The notes beneath the pieces are model-generated. The model searched no databases. It had not been told where the DNA came from and saw only the letters and a program-made list of their open reading frames with translations. Shown one piece after another: positions 1 through 7,041 of a DNA stretch of 12,500 bases (its first letter is position 1; each line of letters begins with the position of its first letter). A program made the translations under genes and the position numbers. Source of the DNA: an uncultured bacterium (GTDB taxonomy: Bacteria > Cyanobacteriota > Vampirovibrionia > Gastranaerophilales > Gastranaerophilaceae). Where the stretch lies: positions 1-12,500 of the forward strand of contig USHE01000044.1 of NCBI GenBank assembly GCA_900554385.1, in the 5' to 3' direction.

Positions 1-50
1 ATATTTTTCGCCCCCCCCCCCGCAAAACTATTGATATCACTGTGTTTCAT
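1..50 (-). CDS. 5' end of an unidentified gene running off the left edge, with an 11-G tract
   Basis: A minus-strand reading frame opens with ATG at 50-48. It is preceded by a strong ribosome binding site (AGGAGGAA, complement of about 56-63) and by a good promoter further upstream (see 92-120). Only 16 codons are visible, reading MKHSDINSFAGGGAKN, which is too short to identify the product. Eleven consecutive G on the coding strand (plus-strand C at 11-21) span the end of codon 9 into codon 13 and encode part of the Ala-Gly-Gly-Gly-Ala stretch. A long G run this close to the start codon is the arrangement of phase-variable genes, where a slipped base switches the frame off. A sequencing error in the run is equally possible. 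That a gene starts here is well supported by the start signals; its function is unknown. Confidence 0.55.
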   Translation of the reverse strand, partial: MKHSDINSFAGGGAKN

Positions 51-91
51 GCCTGTTCCTCCTCGTTTTAATTCCACGCTTGTATAGTTCA

Positions 92-120
92 ATTTTAAAC
101 TATTTTTTAGAAAATTTCAA
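92..120 (-). promoter_or_regulatory. Sigma-70-type promoter of the leftward gene
   Basis: On the minus strand TTGAAA (120-115) is followed after exactly 17 bases by TAAAAT (97-92). This is a near-consensus -35/-10 pair. The predicted transcript start is near 85, giving a leader of about 35 nt with a strong ribosome binding site. The repeat head motif CACCGGATTAGAC lies directly against the upstream side of the -35 box. Confidence 0.5.
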
Positions 121-173
121 GTCTAATCCGGTGTCACTTCCGACGCCACGCTCCGCGTGCCGGGTGCGGCTTA
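121..173. repeat. Dispersed intergenic repeat, copy A
   Basis: The head GTCTAATCCGGTG (121-133) matches 7042-7054 at 12 of 13 bases. After a 16-base gap, the tail at 150-173 matches 7072-7095 at 18 of 24 bases without gaps; the gap in the other copy is 17 bases. The element contains a small GC hairpin, CACGC-TCC-GCGTG (147-159). It is far more GC-rich than its surroundings and sits between two divergent promoters. It may be a REP-like element or a regulatory site. Confidence 0.45.
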
Positions 174-182
174 TTCAATAAC

Positions 183-211
183 TTGCAATGGAATAATTTT
201 TCAAGTAAAAT
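183..211 (+). promoter_or_regulatory. Sigma-70-type promoter of the lptB operon
   Basis: TTGCAA (183-188) and TAAAAT (206-211) are separated by exactly 17 bases. The predicted transcript start near 218 leaves a leader of about 18 nt. This leader holds the GGGG part of the ribosome binding site (227-230) before the ATG at 236. Confidence 0.5.
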
Positions 212-235
212 GTCATTATTAAAAAAGGGGAATGT

Positions 236-964
236 ATGAGAAGAATTGAGGCTAAAAATCTTATAAAAATTTACGGTGACAGAAGCGTTGTAAATGATGT
301 TTCTTTTCACGTTGATAAAGGCGAAGTAGTTTGTCTTTTAGGTCCTAACGGAGCAGGAAAAACTACAACGTTTTATATGGTTGTCGGACTTGTAAAACCA
401 AATAAAGGTCACATATTTCTGGACAATAAGGATATCTCTGCTATGCCTATGAACGAACGCGCTCAACTCGGCATAGGATACCTTCCGCAAGAAGCCTCTA
501 TTTTTAGAAAGTTAAGCGTTGAAGATAATATCAAGCTCGTTCTTCAAATGAATCCTAAATTAACAGTAAACGAAAAACGCAGAAAACTTGAAGAATTACT
601 TACTGAATTCGGGATTTTAAGACTACGTTCATACCCTGCTGTTGCTCTATCAGGCGGAGAAAGAAGAAGGGTCGAAATTGCCCGTGCGCTTGCGGCAAGC
701 CCTGATTTCATGCTCCTTGACGAACCTTTTGCAGGTATTGACCCGATTGCTATCGGAGATATCAAAGATAACATCAGAAAAATTTCTGAAGAAAAAGGAC
801 TCGGTGTTCTTATTACAGACCACAACCCGAAAGCAACACTCTCTATTACAGATAGAGCCTACGTTATCTTTGACGGTAAAATTAAAATTCAAGGTCGCAG
901 TGAACAGGTCGCCGTTGACCCTGTGGCTAAAGAATTCTATTTAGGAAAGGATTTTGAGCTGTAA
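236..964 (+). CDS. lptB: LptB, ATPase of the LPS export ABC transporter
   Basis: This 242-aa protein is the cytoplasmic ATPase that powers extraction of lipopolysaccharide from the inner membrane by the LptB2FG complex. Walker A is GPNGAGKT (36-43), the Q-loop region is GYLPQE (81-86), the ABC signature LSGGE is at 138-142, Walker B FMLLDEP is at 158-164 and the switch histidine is H196. The C-terminus FYLGKDFEL matches the conserved LptB ending YLG.DF. The length is normal for the family. ATG 236 follows AAAAAAGGGG with 5 bases of spacing. The stop overlaps the next start as TAATG, and that gene is the partner permease, which supports LptB over a branched-chain amino acid LivF/LivG ATPase. 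The residues after the switch histidine read DHNPKATL, where E. coli LptB has DHNVRETL. Confidence 0.93.
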   Translation: MRRIEAKNLIKIYGDRSVVNDVSFHVDKGEVVCLLGPNGAGKTTTFYMVVGLVKPNKGHIFLDNKDISAMPMNERAQLGIGYLPQEASIFRKLSVEDNIKLVLQMNPKLTVNEKRRKLEELLTEFGILRLRSYPAVALSGGERRRVEIARALAASPDFMLLDEPFAGIDPIAIGDIKDNIRKISEEKGLGVLITDHNPKATLSITDRAYVIFDGKIKIQGRSEQVAVDPVAKEFYLGKDFEL

Positions 965-2075
965 TGAAGTTGCCTAAAATAACCATTTATGACCGTTACA
1001 TTTTTTTCAGGTCTTAATCACTACTCTTGTGGCAATACTGCTTTTTACCGTAGTGTGGATTGCTCCTGAAATGCTTCTCAATACAATCAAAAAAACCCTT
1101 TCGGGAGATTATACCGTAAAAACCGCCTGTCTGGTTCTATTCTACGAACTCCCTAAAATCCTTGGTAAAGCTTTTCCTGTAGGCTTGTTATTAGGAACAC
1201 TCTTTACTTTCGACAAACTAAGCAAAGATTCAGAATTAACAATATTCAGAGCCGTCGGAATGTCTTTTCAAAGAATTCTCGCTCCTGTATTGGTTTTAAG
1301 TTTCATTATTACAGCCTGCTGCTTCGTAACCTATGATAAGCTTATACCAATATCTGCAAACCGTATAAATATGATTAAAGACAGATACCCGTCTACCCAA
1401 TATATTTATACACAAAAAAATGAAGACAATACACCTAAACTTGCAGTTATTATTTCACGATTTAAAAAAGATACAATGAATAATGTTATTTTGCTGGATT
1501 TTTCTAATAAATATTACGCTGATGTTCACGAACTTTCAAACATTTATTCGGCAAAAACCGGCAAATATCTCGGTGATAGATGGAAGTTAAATAATATTAC
1601 ACAATATCAAATTAACAATGATGGTATTTTCACGGAAATAAGACAGATAAAAACAATGGATATTCTCAAAGGAGAAGATGCAAAAAATGCATTCACTCTC
1701 ATGACATATTCCACCAAAAAAGAACGTGAAATTACTAATGATAATTTAAAAAGTTACATACAACTATTGAAAAAAGAAGGCTTAGATGAAGAATACAGGT
1801 ATATGCTGAACAAGTATTTGCAAAGATTTTTCCATCCTTTTGTTTGCGTTCTTCTTGCAATTATGGGAACACTTTTAGGCTTCAGCAAACCAAGAGAACA
1901 AAGATTAGCCGGCTTTACAATAGCAATCGGATGTATATTCCTGTACTATATAACTCTGCCATTCTTTGATCTTCTGGCAGAAAAAGGCGTATTGCCGCCA
2001 TTTGTAACCGCAATATTTCCGCCATTCGCATTTTTATGTGCAATCGTAGCTTTTTACAAATCAAAGGATCTGTAA
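964..2075 (+). CDS. LptF/LptG-family LPS export permease, frame-broken near the start
   Basis: This is an inner-membrane permease of the YjgP/YjgQ (LptF/LptG) family, the likely membrane partner of the LptB encoded just upstream. The natural start is ATG 964-966, overlapping the lptB stop. It reads MKLPKITIYDRYIFF and then meets a TAA at 1015. The rest of the protein lies in the -1 frame: after TTTTTTT at 1001-1007 that frame continues QVLITTLVAILLFTVVW without a stop to 2075. One extra T would restore a single protein of about 370 aa. Hydrophobic segments follow the family plan: one at the N-terminus, one or two before the soluble part, a periplasmic beta domain in the middle, and three C-terminal helices (from RFFHPFVCVLLAIMG onward). 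The longest uninterrupted piece begins at GTG 1029, but that start would cut the first helix and has no good ribosome binding site. LptF and LptG cannot be told apart from sequence alone. Confidence 0.82.
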
Positions 2076-2875
2076 TGAAAAAATTATTTTTGATTATTTT
2101 GAGCATCATTCTTTTGCAAAATACAGTTTTTGCAAAGGAAGATATTGATATAACCTATAACAACGGGATTTATCACATAATCTTGAACGGCGAAAAAATA
2201 AAAAAGAAAATAAAAGTTTATGCAGCCTCAGGATTAAAAACAAACGCGGAAGTTCATAAAGACTCTGGTGCGCAATTAACAGTTAATGCTGGCTTCTTTG
2301 ATCCCGTCAACCAAAAAACTATTTCTTATATCACTATGGACAGCCAAACTTATGAAGACCCAATGCTGAATGAAAATCTTATGGCAAATCCTTTTTTGAG
2401 AAAGAATTTAAACAAAATCCTTAACCGCACTGAATTCAGAATTGTTGAGTGTGATAAAAAAATAACAAAATATGAAATGGTACCGCATAATACCCCTGTA
2501 GATTTTGCGTGTGATGTCAGATATGCAGTTCAAGGCGGACCGCTTATTTTGCCGACACTGAGACTTGAAGAAGAATTATTCCTTGTAAAAAACGGAGAAG
2601 ATGTAGTCAGGGAATCGTGTTCAGTTCTACATAAAGTTCCGAGAACCATTCTTGGACTAAAAGACGGAGTACTGCATATTTTAATAATTACAGATGAAAA
2701 TCCAATGGATATGTTTGAAGTCCAAGCCCTCTGCAAACAGCTGGGGTTTGAACGAGCTATGGGATTGGATGGCGGAAGCTCTACATCAATGAATTATAAA
2801 GATAAGTATAACGTTGTTTCAACAAAAGGCGACGGAGCCGGACGACAATTAAAATCGTTTATTCTTGTATACTAA
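2075..2875 (+). CDS. Secreted phosphodiester glycosidase (NAGPA/DUF2233 family)
   Basis: The 266-aa protein has an N-terminal signal peptide (Lys-Lys, then hydrophobic 4-17, likely cleavage after VFA at 18-20). The mature part carries the phosphodiester glycosidase family marks: VNAGFFDP (70-77), the GGP of YAVQGGPL (154-156), PRTILGLKDG (189-198) and LDGGSSTSM (231-239). Family members remove N-acetylglucosamine or related sugars from phosphodiester links in glycans. The substrate here is unknown. The first ATG in this frame is 2036, but ATG 2075 is chosen: it overlaps the permease stop as TAATG, follows an AAAGGAT binding site, and starts exactly at the signal peptide. Translational coupling to LPS-export genes suggests a periplasmic or surface role on an envelope glycan, which is an inference. 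A terminator follows at once. Confidence 0.82.
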   Translation: MKKLFLIILSIILLQNTVFAKEDIDITYNNGIYHIILNGEKIKKKIKVYAASGLKTNAEVHKDSGAQLTVNAGFFDPVNQKTISYITMDSQTYEDPMLNENLMANPFLRKNLNKILNRTEFRIVECDKKITKYEMVPHNTPVDFACDVRYAVQGGPLILPTLRLEEELFLVKNGEDVVRESCSVLHKVPRTILGLKDGVLHILIITDENPMDMFEVQALCKQLGFERAMGLDGGSSTSMNYKDKYNVVSTKGDGAGRQLKSFILVY

Positions 2876-2900
2876 AAAACCGCCTTTGTGGCGGTTTTTT
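2874..2900. terminator. Bidirectional Rho-independent terminator between converging operons
   Basis: AAAAAACCGCC (2874-2884), loop TTTGT, then GGCGGTTTTTT (2890-2900) form a perfect stem with a T-run on either strand. It overlaps the stop codon of the glycosidase gene (2873-2875) and lies 18 bases beyond the stop of the leftward SIMPL gene. It therefore ends both transcription units. Confidence 0.9.
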
Positions 2901-2918
2901 GTTTATTTAATTAGAAGC

Positions 2919-3674
2919 TTATTTTACAAAGAAACTTGCGTTTACGTTCGCATAAATCTTGATAACCCCGCTTTGAATTGGAGTTGCAGCTTCAGGAGCA
3001 GCAGCATCAGCAGATGCCCCAAATGACATATTCTTAGCCATTAAGCGGTACTGAACAACATTATTCTGATTCATACTACAGTATATGCTCAATGATTTTA
3101 CACAGGTAACGTAAGAAGATGCATTTTTTGCAATAATATCAGCTCTTGTCTTTGCTTTTTTTGTTGCGATCCCAAGAAGTTCATTGCACTGACTGTCATA
3201 ATTTGATACTGAAAATACCAAATCATTCACATTTGTAGCACCGAGGCTTATCGCCTTATCGATAATATCACCGGCTTTAGAAATATTTTTTGTATGAACG
3301 ATTACATTATTTGAAACTTCGTATTTATCAAAATTTCTTTTATTTCCGGAGTAGGTATAAACCGGAGATGCTGAAAAATCTGCCGTTTTAACGTAATCAC
3401 CATTTTGAGCATTAATCATCTCTTTTATTGCAGTATAAACCCTGTCAGAAATTTCCTTATTTTGAGCCGTAGCTTTTTGCAAAGACTTGTTATCTTCCGT
3501 TTTTACAGCAATACTAATTTCTACAACATCTGGTGACAACTCTGTATTTGCAGAAGTATTAACGGAAACATAACCTCTTTCTTCGGTATTAACAACCGTA
3601 GCAGCATTTACTGACGCAGCCGCAAGCCCCGCTGCAATACCCATTATTGCAACTGCCATCATAACTTTTCTCAT
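2919..3674 (-). CDS. Secreted SIMPL-domain (DUF541, YggE-like) protein
   Basis: The 251-aa protein begins with a clear signal peptide (MRKVMMAVAIMGIAAGLAAA, probable cleavage around the ASVNA sequence). The mature protein has the SIMPL/DUF541 pattern: GYVSVNTSANTELSPDVVEISIAVKT at the start, then a repeat-rich alpha/beta body with the ATKKAKTRADIIAK helix, and an Ala-rich stretch before the last strand, which ends in SFFVK. YggE-type proteins are periplasmic or envelope-associated. Their biochemical role is poorly defined, although some are linked to oxidative stress. ATG 3674 has a good ribosome binding site (AAGGAGAAG). No terminator separates it from the membrane-protein gene 80 bases upstream, so it may be the last gene of the speB-ligA cluster or have its own promoter. 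Confidence 0.82.
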   Translation of the reverse strand: MRKVMMAVAIMGIAAGLAAASVNAATVVNTEERGYVSVNTSANTELSPDVVEISIAVKTEDNKSLQKATAQNKEISDRVYTAIKEMINAQNGDYVKTADFSASPVYTYSGNKRNFDKYEVSNNVIVHTKNISKAGDIIDKAISLGATNVNDLVFSVSNYDSQCNELLGIATKKAKTRADIIAKNASSYVTCVKSLSIYCSMNQNNVVQYRLMAKNMSFGASADAAAPEAATPIQSGVIKIYANVNASFFVK

Positions 3675-3700
3675 AACTTCTCCTTTTCTAACCTAACTGA

Positions 3701-3710
3701 CTAATCCGGT
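3701..3710. repeat. Short match to the head of the intergenic repeat (copy B)
   Basis: CTAATCCGGT is identical to 123-132 and one base different from 7044-7053. It lies 26 bases upstream of the SIMPL gene start, in the same orientation toward its leftward gene as the two longer copies. The GC-rich tail is absent. A 10-base match alone could be chance; the repeated position upstream of leftward starts is why it is listed. Confidence 0.25.
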
Positions 3711-3754
3711 AATATTTTTGCAGTCTTGTCTTTCCGCAAAAATCTTTCAAGCAT

Positions 3755-4171
3755 TTAAGAATGTTTTTCTGAAATATCTTTATTTTCTATTTTTTCATCC
3801 TCTTTGTTTTGTTCCTGCTGTTCTTTCATTAACAGAGAATTCAAACGGCGAGCCTCAGCCTGAATTTTTATCCTGTCCATAAGCAATTTCATTTCTGCGT
3901 CACTTAATTGTGCAGTTGTTCTAAATGACAAGAGTTTTGCCTTTGAATTTATGATAAAAACAGAAAGTGCAACGGCAGCCCAGAGTAAAAGCCCCTGCCA
4001 CAGAGAAATCAAAGGCATTCCAAAATATCCGAATGCGAAATGATTCCACAAATAGACAGCCACCTTAGCAGGGAATATTACAAATCCCGCACCAAGACAA
4101 GATGCCACGAACAAAACCATGGCAATTCCACGTAAACCTTTTATTTCAATTATTTTTGCATTCTTTTTCAT
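3755..4171 (-). CDS. Small two-helix membrane protein of unknown function
   Basis: I do not recognise this 138-aa protein. A basic N-terminus (MKKNAKIIEIKGLRG) leads into one hydrophobic stretch at about 15-38 (IAMVLFVASCLGAGFVIFPAKVA). A second lies at about 52-75 (MPLISLWQGLLLWAAVALSVFII). The C-terminal half is a charged, probably helical or coiled tail, rich in Glu, Lys and Gln, likely cytoplasmic. The start ATG 4171 comes 3 bases after the ligA stop codon, and the binding site (AAAAAGG) lies inside the end of ligA, so translation is probably coupled. Reading frame, spacing and hydrophobic plan make it a real gene. The overall plan resembles small envelope-organising proteins, but no family motif is visible. 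Confidence 0.72.
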   Translation of the reverse strand: MKKNAKIIEIKGLRGIAMVLFVASCLGAGFVIFPAKVAVYLWNHFAFGYFGMPLISLWQGLLLWAAVALSVFIINSKAKLLSFRTTAQLSDAEMKLLMDRIKIQAEARRLNSLLMKEQQEQNKEDEKIENKDISEKHS

Positions 4172-4174
4172 ATT

Positions 4175-4576
4175 CTAACCTTTTTCTTCCGATTTAATCA
4201 TTTCAAGAAATTTATCTTCTGTCAATATTATAACACCTAATTTTTGAGCTTTGTCGAACTTTGAACCAGGATTTACTCCCGCAATAACATAAGATGTATT
4301 CTTTGACACTGCAGATGCCGCTTTTCCGCCATATTTTTTAATCAGCTCATTTGCTTCTTCTCTTGTCATATCTTTTAATGTTCCCGTAATAACAAGAGTT
4401 TTGCCCTTAAAAAGTTCTGATTTAGGCAATTCAACCGGCGGCGGTTTTACTCCTGCATTTTTTAAATCCTGAATCATTTTTATGTTCTTAGTATTGTGAA
4501 AAAACTTATAAATATCATATCCCATTTTTCCGCCAATACCGTTAATATTAGCAAGTTCATCATGGGTTGCGTTCAT
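4175..4576 (-). CDS. ligA: LigA C-terminal part (helix-hairpin-helix end and BRCT domain)
   Basis: This piece is open from ATG 4576, and the same frame is in fact open back to the TAG at 4669-4667. It holds the last helix-hairpin-helix unit (LANINGIGGKMG) and a complete BRCT domain beginning FKGKTLVITGTLKDMTREE and ending near DKFLEMI. It is not an independent gene: ATG 4576 is an internal methionine of LigA without a proper binding site. Confidence 0.6.
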   Translation of the reverse strand: MNATHDELANINGIGGKMGYDIYKFFHNTKNIKMIQDLKNAGVKPPPVELPKSELFKGKTLVITGTLKDMTREEANELIKKYGGKAASAVSKNTSYVIAGVNPGSKFDKAQKLGVIILTEDKFLEMIKSEEKG

Positions 4577-4666
4577 AAGATTTTCAAGAGTTCCGTATTC
4601 ATTCGCAAGTATATCGGCAGTTTCTTTACCTACATTTTTTATAACAAACGCAGAAATCAGACGTTT

Positions 4667-5017
4667 CTAAGGTCTATCCTTACTTGCTTGAATTGCATTA
4701 TAAATATTTGCCGCAGATTTTTCTTTAATAAGATCCAGCGACATCAAATCTTCCATCGTAAGTGTATAAAAATCTACAGGAGTTTTCACAAGTGTTTTAT
4801 CATAAAGCTGCTGGATAAGCGACGGACCGACAAAATCAATATCCATAGCATCCTTAGATGCCCAGAATTCTAACTTAGCCTTCATCACAGCAGGACATCT
4901 GGAATTAGGACAGTACAAATTTACTTCACCATCACGGAACATCAAATCAGCTCCGCAAGTAGGACATGTTTCAGGCATTTGGTAGGGGATTTTTTCCTCT
5001 TGTTCTTCTGCTTCCAC
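4667..5017 (-). CDS. ligA: LigA middle part (zinc finger and helix-hairpin-helix)
   Basis: The frame between the TAA at 5056-5054 and the TAG at 4669-4667 contains the ligase zinc finger, CPTCG followed by YCPNSRCPA (four cysteines). It is followed by the start of the helix-hairpin-helix domain (AMDIDFVGPSLIQQL) and ends at ASKDRP, where LigA normally continues with Leu. The apparent GTG start at 5017 is internal to LigA and not a real start. Confidence 0.6.
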   Translation of the reverse strand: MEAEEQEEKIPYQMPETCPTCGADLMFRDGEVNLYCPNSRCPAVMKAKLEFWASKDAMDIDFVGPSLIQQLYDKTLVKTPVDFYTLTMEDLMSLDLIKEKSAANIYNAIQASKDRP

Positions 5018-5065
5018 AACCTTTTTAATCGTAGGATTAATCTCAGCGGCTCTTTAAAATACTAC

Positions 5066-6163
5066 TCAGTCTCCTATAGCCAGTCCGAGTCTTTTAATTT
5101 CGTCAAAATTATGCAAACTTGCACGGGCAACTGTACTTCCCGCGAGCAATACCGGCTTAAGAATTGCGACAGGAGTAATCGCACCGGTCTTACCAACCCC
5201 GAGTTCTATATCCTCAACAGTAGTTACAGCCTCCTCAGGCGGAAACTTAAACGCAGTCGCCCACTTTGGCGCACGGGCAGTAAATCCCATATCATTTTGA
5301 ATAGCAAAACTGTTTACCTTTATACCTACTCCATCAGTCGCATAATCTAAGTCAGAACGTTTATTTTCCCACTCTTTGCAGTATTCAATTGCTTCCTTTG
5401 CATTTTTACAAAGACGAACGTGAGGATTGACCCTGAAACCAAGTTTTTTAAGGTACATAAGACTATCATAATGATTTTGCGGAGGGTTTGGAATATTCTC
5501 TAAAATAGATGAATAAATCCATATAGCTAAATCTCTTTTTGCAGTAATTGTGCTGTCGAGCTGACGGATAGAGCCTGCCGCAGCATTTCTTGGATTGGCA
5601 AACAATTTTTCGCCTTTTTCAAGATTTTCTTCATTAAGTTTCTCAAAAGAAGTTTTTGGCATGTAAATCTCGCCGCGTACCTCAACAACAACATCTTCAA
5701 ACAATTTCAAAGGGATAGAACGAACAGTTTTCAGATTAGTCGTAATATTTTCACCGGTTACGCCGTCACCTCTGGTCACACCTGTTGTAAAAAGTCCTTT
5801 TTCATAAGTCAGCGAAATTGCAAGCCCGTCAATTTTTAACTCACAAACAAGTTCAACATCACTGCCGTATTCATCCGTAATTTTGTTATACCACAGCTCC
5901 AAATCCTCGTAATTATACGTATTATCCAGACTGTAAAGCCTGTGTTTGTGGGTATAAGGGAAAAACTTCTCACTCACAGAACCAACTCTCTGAGTAGGAC
6001 TGTCAGGAGTAATAAATTCCGGGTGTTCTTCCTCAAGTTTTTTGAGTTCTGCAAAAAGATTATCATAAGTATAGTCATCAATAAGCGGATTATCCTCGAC
6101 ATAATACTGATAATTGTGTTTATTTATCTCATCTTTTAAAAAATTTACTCTGTCTAAAACCAT
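5066..6163 (-). CDS. ligA: LigA N-terminal part (NAD-binding and adenylation domains)
   Basis: This 365-residue piece contains domain Ia, with the NAD/nicotinamide motif YYVEDNPLIDDYTYD (about 20-34). It also holds the full nucleotidyltransferase domain with the catalytic lysine K110 in ELKIDG, then TRGDGVTGENIT, GEIYMP and NPRNAAAGS. The OB fold begins at VGKTGAITPVA and is cut at IGD by the TGA. If translated alone it could self-adenylate with NAD but could not seal nicks, because the OB, zinc, helix-hairpin-helix and BRCT domains would be missing. Confidence 0.8.
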   Translation of the reverse strand: MVLDRVNFLKDEINKHNYQYYVEDNPLIDDYTYDNLFAELKKLEEEHPEFITPDSPTQRVGSVSEKFFPYTHKHRLYSLDNTYNYEDLELWYNKITDEYGSDVELVCELKIDGLAISLTYEKGLFTTGVTRGDGVTGENITTNLKTVRSIPLKLFEDVVVEVRGEIYMPKTSFEKLNEENLEKGEKLFANPRNAAAGSIRQLDSTITAKRDLAIWIYSSILENIPNPPQNHYDSLMYLKKLGFRVNPHVRLCKNAKEAIEYCKEWENKRSDLDYATDGVGIKVNSFAIQNDMGFTARAPKWATAFKFPPEEAVTTVEDIELGVGKTGAITPVAILKPVLLAGSTVARASLHNFDEIKRLGLAIGD

Positions 6164-6187
6164 TTACCGCTCCCCGAAATTAAAATC

Positions 6188-7024
6188 TTACATAATCATT
6201 AAGAGTTCTCTGATAACCTTTGTTGCAACAGCCGTAGAAACACCCGACGCATCATAATCAGGGGCAAGCTCTACGACATCAGCACCGATTATATCAAAAT
6301 CTTTCAAATATTCAAACCACCCCATCAGCTCATTAAACTGCATACCGCCGCTTTCAGGAGTTCCGGTACCGGGCATAACAGAAGGATCAAGAACGTCCAA
6401 ATCAACAGTTACAAAAATCTTTTTACCTTTAAGTACATCTAAATCCGAATACTTATGACAAAGAGTATTATTTTCTTTCATAAAATCGAATTCTTCTTTC
6501 ATACCCGAACGAATTCCTATTTGTTTAACATTCTGTGCGCCAACAATTTTAGAAGCATGGCGGATTACTGCCGAATGCGACATTTCTTCTCCTAGGTATT
6601 CTTCTCTCAAATCCGTATGAGCGTCAAAATGAACAATGGCAAAATCCTTATAGAATTTAGATATTGCCTTAATTTCCGGCAAAGTAACCAGATGTTCACC
6701 GCCAATACCAAAAACTCTTTTTCCGTCCTTGTAAATATCTTCGACATTTTGTTGAATAACATCAAGAGATTTGTAAGTATTACCGAGCGGGAACTCCAAA
6801 TCTCCAGCATCATGGAAATTAACATCCTGTAAATATTTATCAAACCGTGGAGAATAATCTTCCAATCCCCAGCTTGCCAATCTAATCTGTTCAGGCGCAA
6901 ACCTTGAGCCGGAGCGATAAGAAACCGTTCCATCAAACGGTAAACCAAGCATTACGATATCAGAAGATTCATAATCTTCATTCTGTCCAATCCAATTTCT
7001 ATCTAAAAACGGGCCTCTCAGCAT
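6188..7024 (-). CDS. speB: Agmatinase SpeB (ureohydrolase family)
   Basis: The 278-aa enzyme belongs to the arginase/agmatinase family and probably hydrolyses agmatine to putrescine and urea, a cytoplasmic polyamine step. The binuclear manganese ligands are all present: H111 in GIGGEH, D134/H136/D138 in FDAHTDLR, and D208/D210 in VDLDVLDP. SH at 149-150, GTGTPESGG (219-227) and VELAPDYD (251-258) complete the active site. Length is normal. ATG 7024 has an AAGGAG binding site. ligA begins 24 bases after its stop, so the two appear co-transcribed, an unusual pairing of polyamine and DNA metabolism. The leader is long (about 135 nt if the promoter call near 7166-7196 is right) and full of inverted repeats. 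Guanidinobutyrase or another ureohydrolase is the main alternative to agmatinase. Confidence 0.88.
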   Translation of the reverse strand: MLRGPFLDRNWIGQNEDYESSDIVMLGLPFDGTVSYRSGSRFAPEQIRLASWGLEDYSPRFDKYLQDVNFHDAGDLEFPLGNTYKSLDVIQQNVEDIYKDGKRVFGIGGEHLVTLPEIKAISKFYKDFAIVHFDAHTDLREEYLGEEMSHSAVIRHASKIVGAQNVKQIGIRSGMKEEFDFMKENNTLCHKYSDLDVLKGKKIFVTVDLDVLDPSVMPGTGTPESGGMQFNELMGWFEYLKDFDIIGADVVELAPDYDASGVSTAVATKVIRELLMIM

Positions 7025-7041
7025 ATTACTTCTCCTTTATC

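Larger units (their letters stand above)
4175..6163 (-). pseudogene. ligA: NAD-dependent DNA ligase LigA, interrupted by three in-frame stops
   Basis: LigA seals nicks in DNA during replication and repair, using NAD. It is normally essential and single-copy in bacteria. The whole gene is present in one frame: 663 codons from ATG 6163 to TAG 4175, close to the usual ~670 aa, with every domain in order. Three codons are stops: TGA at 5068-5066 (codon 366), TAA at 5056-5054 (codon 370) and TAG at 4669-4667 (codon 499). Aligned with typical LigA, the first replaces Thr of the GDTV motif in the OB domain, the second a basic residue before RAG, and the third the Leu of RPL. No insertion or deletion is seen. 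The start has a GGGGAG binding site 25 bases after speB, so the two are probably co-transcribed. A consensus error and true decay cannot be separated from the sequence; a working ligase would be expected. Confidence 0.9.

Noticed and set aside
544..825. Minus-strand open frames inside lptB, mfd and the isomerase gene, and plus-strand frames opposite ligA
   Set aside because: They lie wholly inside well-supported genes on the opposite strand, lack ribosome binding sites and resemble no protein family; they are antisense shadows.
2036..2074. Earlier ATG at 2036 for the glycosidase
   Set aside because: It would add 13 residues in front of a clean signal peptide and overlap the permease more deeply. 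ATG 2075 has the binding site and the TAATG coupling.
3711..3754. Possible terminator between the small membrane protein and the SIMPL gene (TTTTTGC/GCAAAAA stem)
   Set aside because: The stem is short and AT-rich with a 14-base loop and no following T-run on the minus strand.
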